DNA from: JANMMJ01 sp964543235
Lineage (GTDB): Bacteria > Pseudomonadota > Alphaproteobacteria > Rhizobiales > Aestuariivirgaceae
DNA: 6,373 nt
Direction of reading: 5' to 3'
NCBI GenBank assembly: GCA_964543235.1
Contig: CAZIXE010000115.1
Location: 1 to 6,373 of the forward strand
Within the stretch, counting starts at the first letter, position 1, and every line of letters starts with the position of its first letter. Positions 6,114-6,373 of this stretch are shown in pieces. The notes beneath the pieces were generated by a model, which was given only the letters and a program-made list of their open reading frames with translations, was not told the DNA's origin and searched no databases. A program made the position numbers and the translations under genes.

Positions 6114-6142
6114 TTGAACGTTAAGCAACGCCCGTCTGCTAG
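6114..6142 (+). promoter_or_regulatory. Candidate promoter of the small plus-strand ORF
   Basis: TTGAAC (6114-6119) and TGCTAG (6137-6142) are separated by 17 bases, a good -35/-10 layout for a housekeeping sigma factor, although the -10 is poor. The ATG at 6152 begins 9 bases after the -10, so transcription would start at or within a few bases of the start codon. The fifth TTAA site (6121-6124) lies in the spacer. Confidence 0.4.
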
Positions 6143-6151
6143 GGTGGCGCC

Positions 6152-6286
6152 ATGGCAAAAAAAGTCACCATCGCCTCCGCCCTCTACCTCGCCGCCGATC
6201 TCTCCTGCGCGCTCGCCGTCAACGGCGCCGCCCTGCTGGCGCTGCAGGGCCCCCTCTGGGACTATGTGACGACCTTCGGCTTCTAA
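6152..6286 (+). CDS. Small hydrophobic protein, 44 residues, unknown function
   Basis: ATG 6152 opens 44 codons to TAA 6284-6286. The peptide starts MAKKVTIASALYLAADL: a short positive N-terminus followed by a mainly Ala/Leu stretch to about residue 31 (interrupted by Asp16 and Asn24), then a Gly-Pro-Leu-Trp turn and an aromatic C-terminus ending FGF. A single membrane-associated helix is plausible; no clear signal-peptidase site is seen. Codons are strongly C/G-ending (GCC, CTC, ATC), like the real genes here, which favours coding. AGGG (6141-6144) stands 7 bases upstream, but it overlaps the candidate -10, so the mRNA could instead be leaderless. It is divergent from the aminotransferase, and its stop overlaps a possible minus-strand gene. 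No family recognised. Confidence 0.5.
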   Translation: MAKKVTIASALYLAADLSCALAVNGAALLALQGPLWDYVTTFGF

Positions 6287-6373
6287 TCTTGGCGGTCCTG
6301 CCTCGGCTGCGGCTTTTCTTCGTTCAGCGATTGGCCTAGCAGGCTGTTGAAGAAGGATGGCGTTTGGCCTTGA
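6283..6373 (-). CDS. Possible C-terminal end of a gene entering from the right edge
   Basis: On the minus strand, 29 codons are open from the edge to TAG 6285-6283. The peptide includes PSFFNSLLGQSLNEEKP and ends in a charged, glutamine-rich tail (QPRQDRQD), a common look for a real bacterial C-terminus. Its stop codon overlaps by two bases the TAA of the plus-strand small ORF, giving tail-to-tail genes with no spacer. The fragment is too short to assign a family. The alternative is that this DNA is the end of an insertion sequence, since CAGGCTGTTGAAGAAGG (6340-6356) resembles some IS termini. Confidence 0.35.
   Translation of the reverse strand, partial: QGQTPSFFNSLLGQSLNEEKPQPRQDRQD

Larger units (their letters stand above)
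5773..6151. other. 379-base repeat-rich intergenic region between divergent reading frames
   Basis: No convincing gene was found. On the minus strand an open frame (6158-5799) contains 8-residue repeats (GKVLTARD), but these come from the 24-bp DNA repeat. It has no ribosome binding site and covers the aminotransferase leader. The region holds, left to right: the aminotransferase ribosome binding site and a weak promoter candidate, a small GC hairpin (CAGCCC 5863-5868 with GGGCTG 5872-5877), a 22-bp direct repeat, a paired TGATATCA palindrome, the 24-bp tandem array, and a promoter candidate for the plus-strand small ORF. Confidence 0.7.

Noticed and set aside
6095..6124. CtrA-type site before the small ORF
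   Set aside because: TTAA-like half-sites are present, but the gaps are 9 bases and one half is TTTA, not TTAA-N7-TTAA.
5799..6158. A 119-codon minus-strand open frame with GKVLTARD peptide repeats
   Set aside because: The peptide repeats follow from a 24-bp DNA repeat being a multiple of three. There is no ribosome binding site, the frame covers the aminotransferase promoter region and the start of the small plus-strand ORF, and the rest is arginine-rich, as expected for chance frames in GC-rich DNA.
6291..6320. Intrinsic terminator after the small plus-strand ORF
   Set aside because: A T-rich tail (TTTTCTT) follows GC-rich sequence, but no stem longer than about 3 bp can be paired convincingly.
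6340..6356. Insertion-sequence-like terminus CAGGCTGTTGAAGAAGG
   Set aside because: It recalls ends of some IS families (GGCTGTTGAA), but no transposase, second end or target duplication is visible, and the same bases read as a plausible protein C-terminus (FFNSLL) on the minus strand.

Overview
The window looks like chromosomal DNA from a GC-rich alphaproteobacterium, most likely of the Hyphomicrobiales (rhizobial) branch. The reasons are high GC with strongly GC-biased third codon positions, a ribF next to a TIGR01459-type HAD hydrolase (an arrangement I associate with alphaproteobacteria), and proteins whose motifs resemble rhizobial and Caulobacter relatives. This is inferred from remembered families; no search was run. 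I see no tRNA, rRNA, CRISPR array or phage gene.

Layout. Five clear genes occupy about 90 to 5772, all on the minus strand, so they are read from right to left. An omega-amino-acid:pyruvate (class III, PLP) aminotransferase (4414-5772) has a near-perfect ribosome binding site and is followed by a long GC-rich hairpin. After the hairpin comes a compact cluster: a membrane-anchored protein with a degenerate EAL domain (3189-4328), a TIGR01459-family HAD hydrolase (2356-3180), the FMN/FAD-making enzyme RibF (1231-2235), and a fumarylacetoacetate-hydrolase-family protein resembling 2-keto-3-deoxyxylonate dehydratase (90-1226). Gaps are 8, 120 and 4 bases, so co-transcription is likely. The 120-base gap holds a possible 24-codon reading frame with a good ribosome binding site.

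The right part (5773-6373) is the least ordinary. A 379-base gap carries three kinds of repeat: a 22-bp direct repeat, a pair of TGATATCA palindromes, and a 24-bp tandem array that sets GTTAAC sites at a regular 24-base step. The array runs up to a candidate promoter for a 44-codon plus-strand hydrophobic ORF (6152-6286), which may be leaderless. That ORF's stop codon overlaps the stop of a possible partial minus-strand gene entering from the right edge.

How the genes work together. RibF supplies flavin cofactors. The aminotransferase and the FAH-family enzyme are catabolic. The EAL protein probably does not hydrolyse cyclic-di-GMP and may be a scaffold or sensor. I see no single pathway uniting the cluster, and no convincing evidence of a wholly new system. 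The best leads are the repeat-rich intergenic region with its small ORF, the degenerate EAL protein and the small ORF before ribF.
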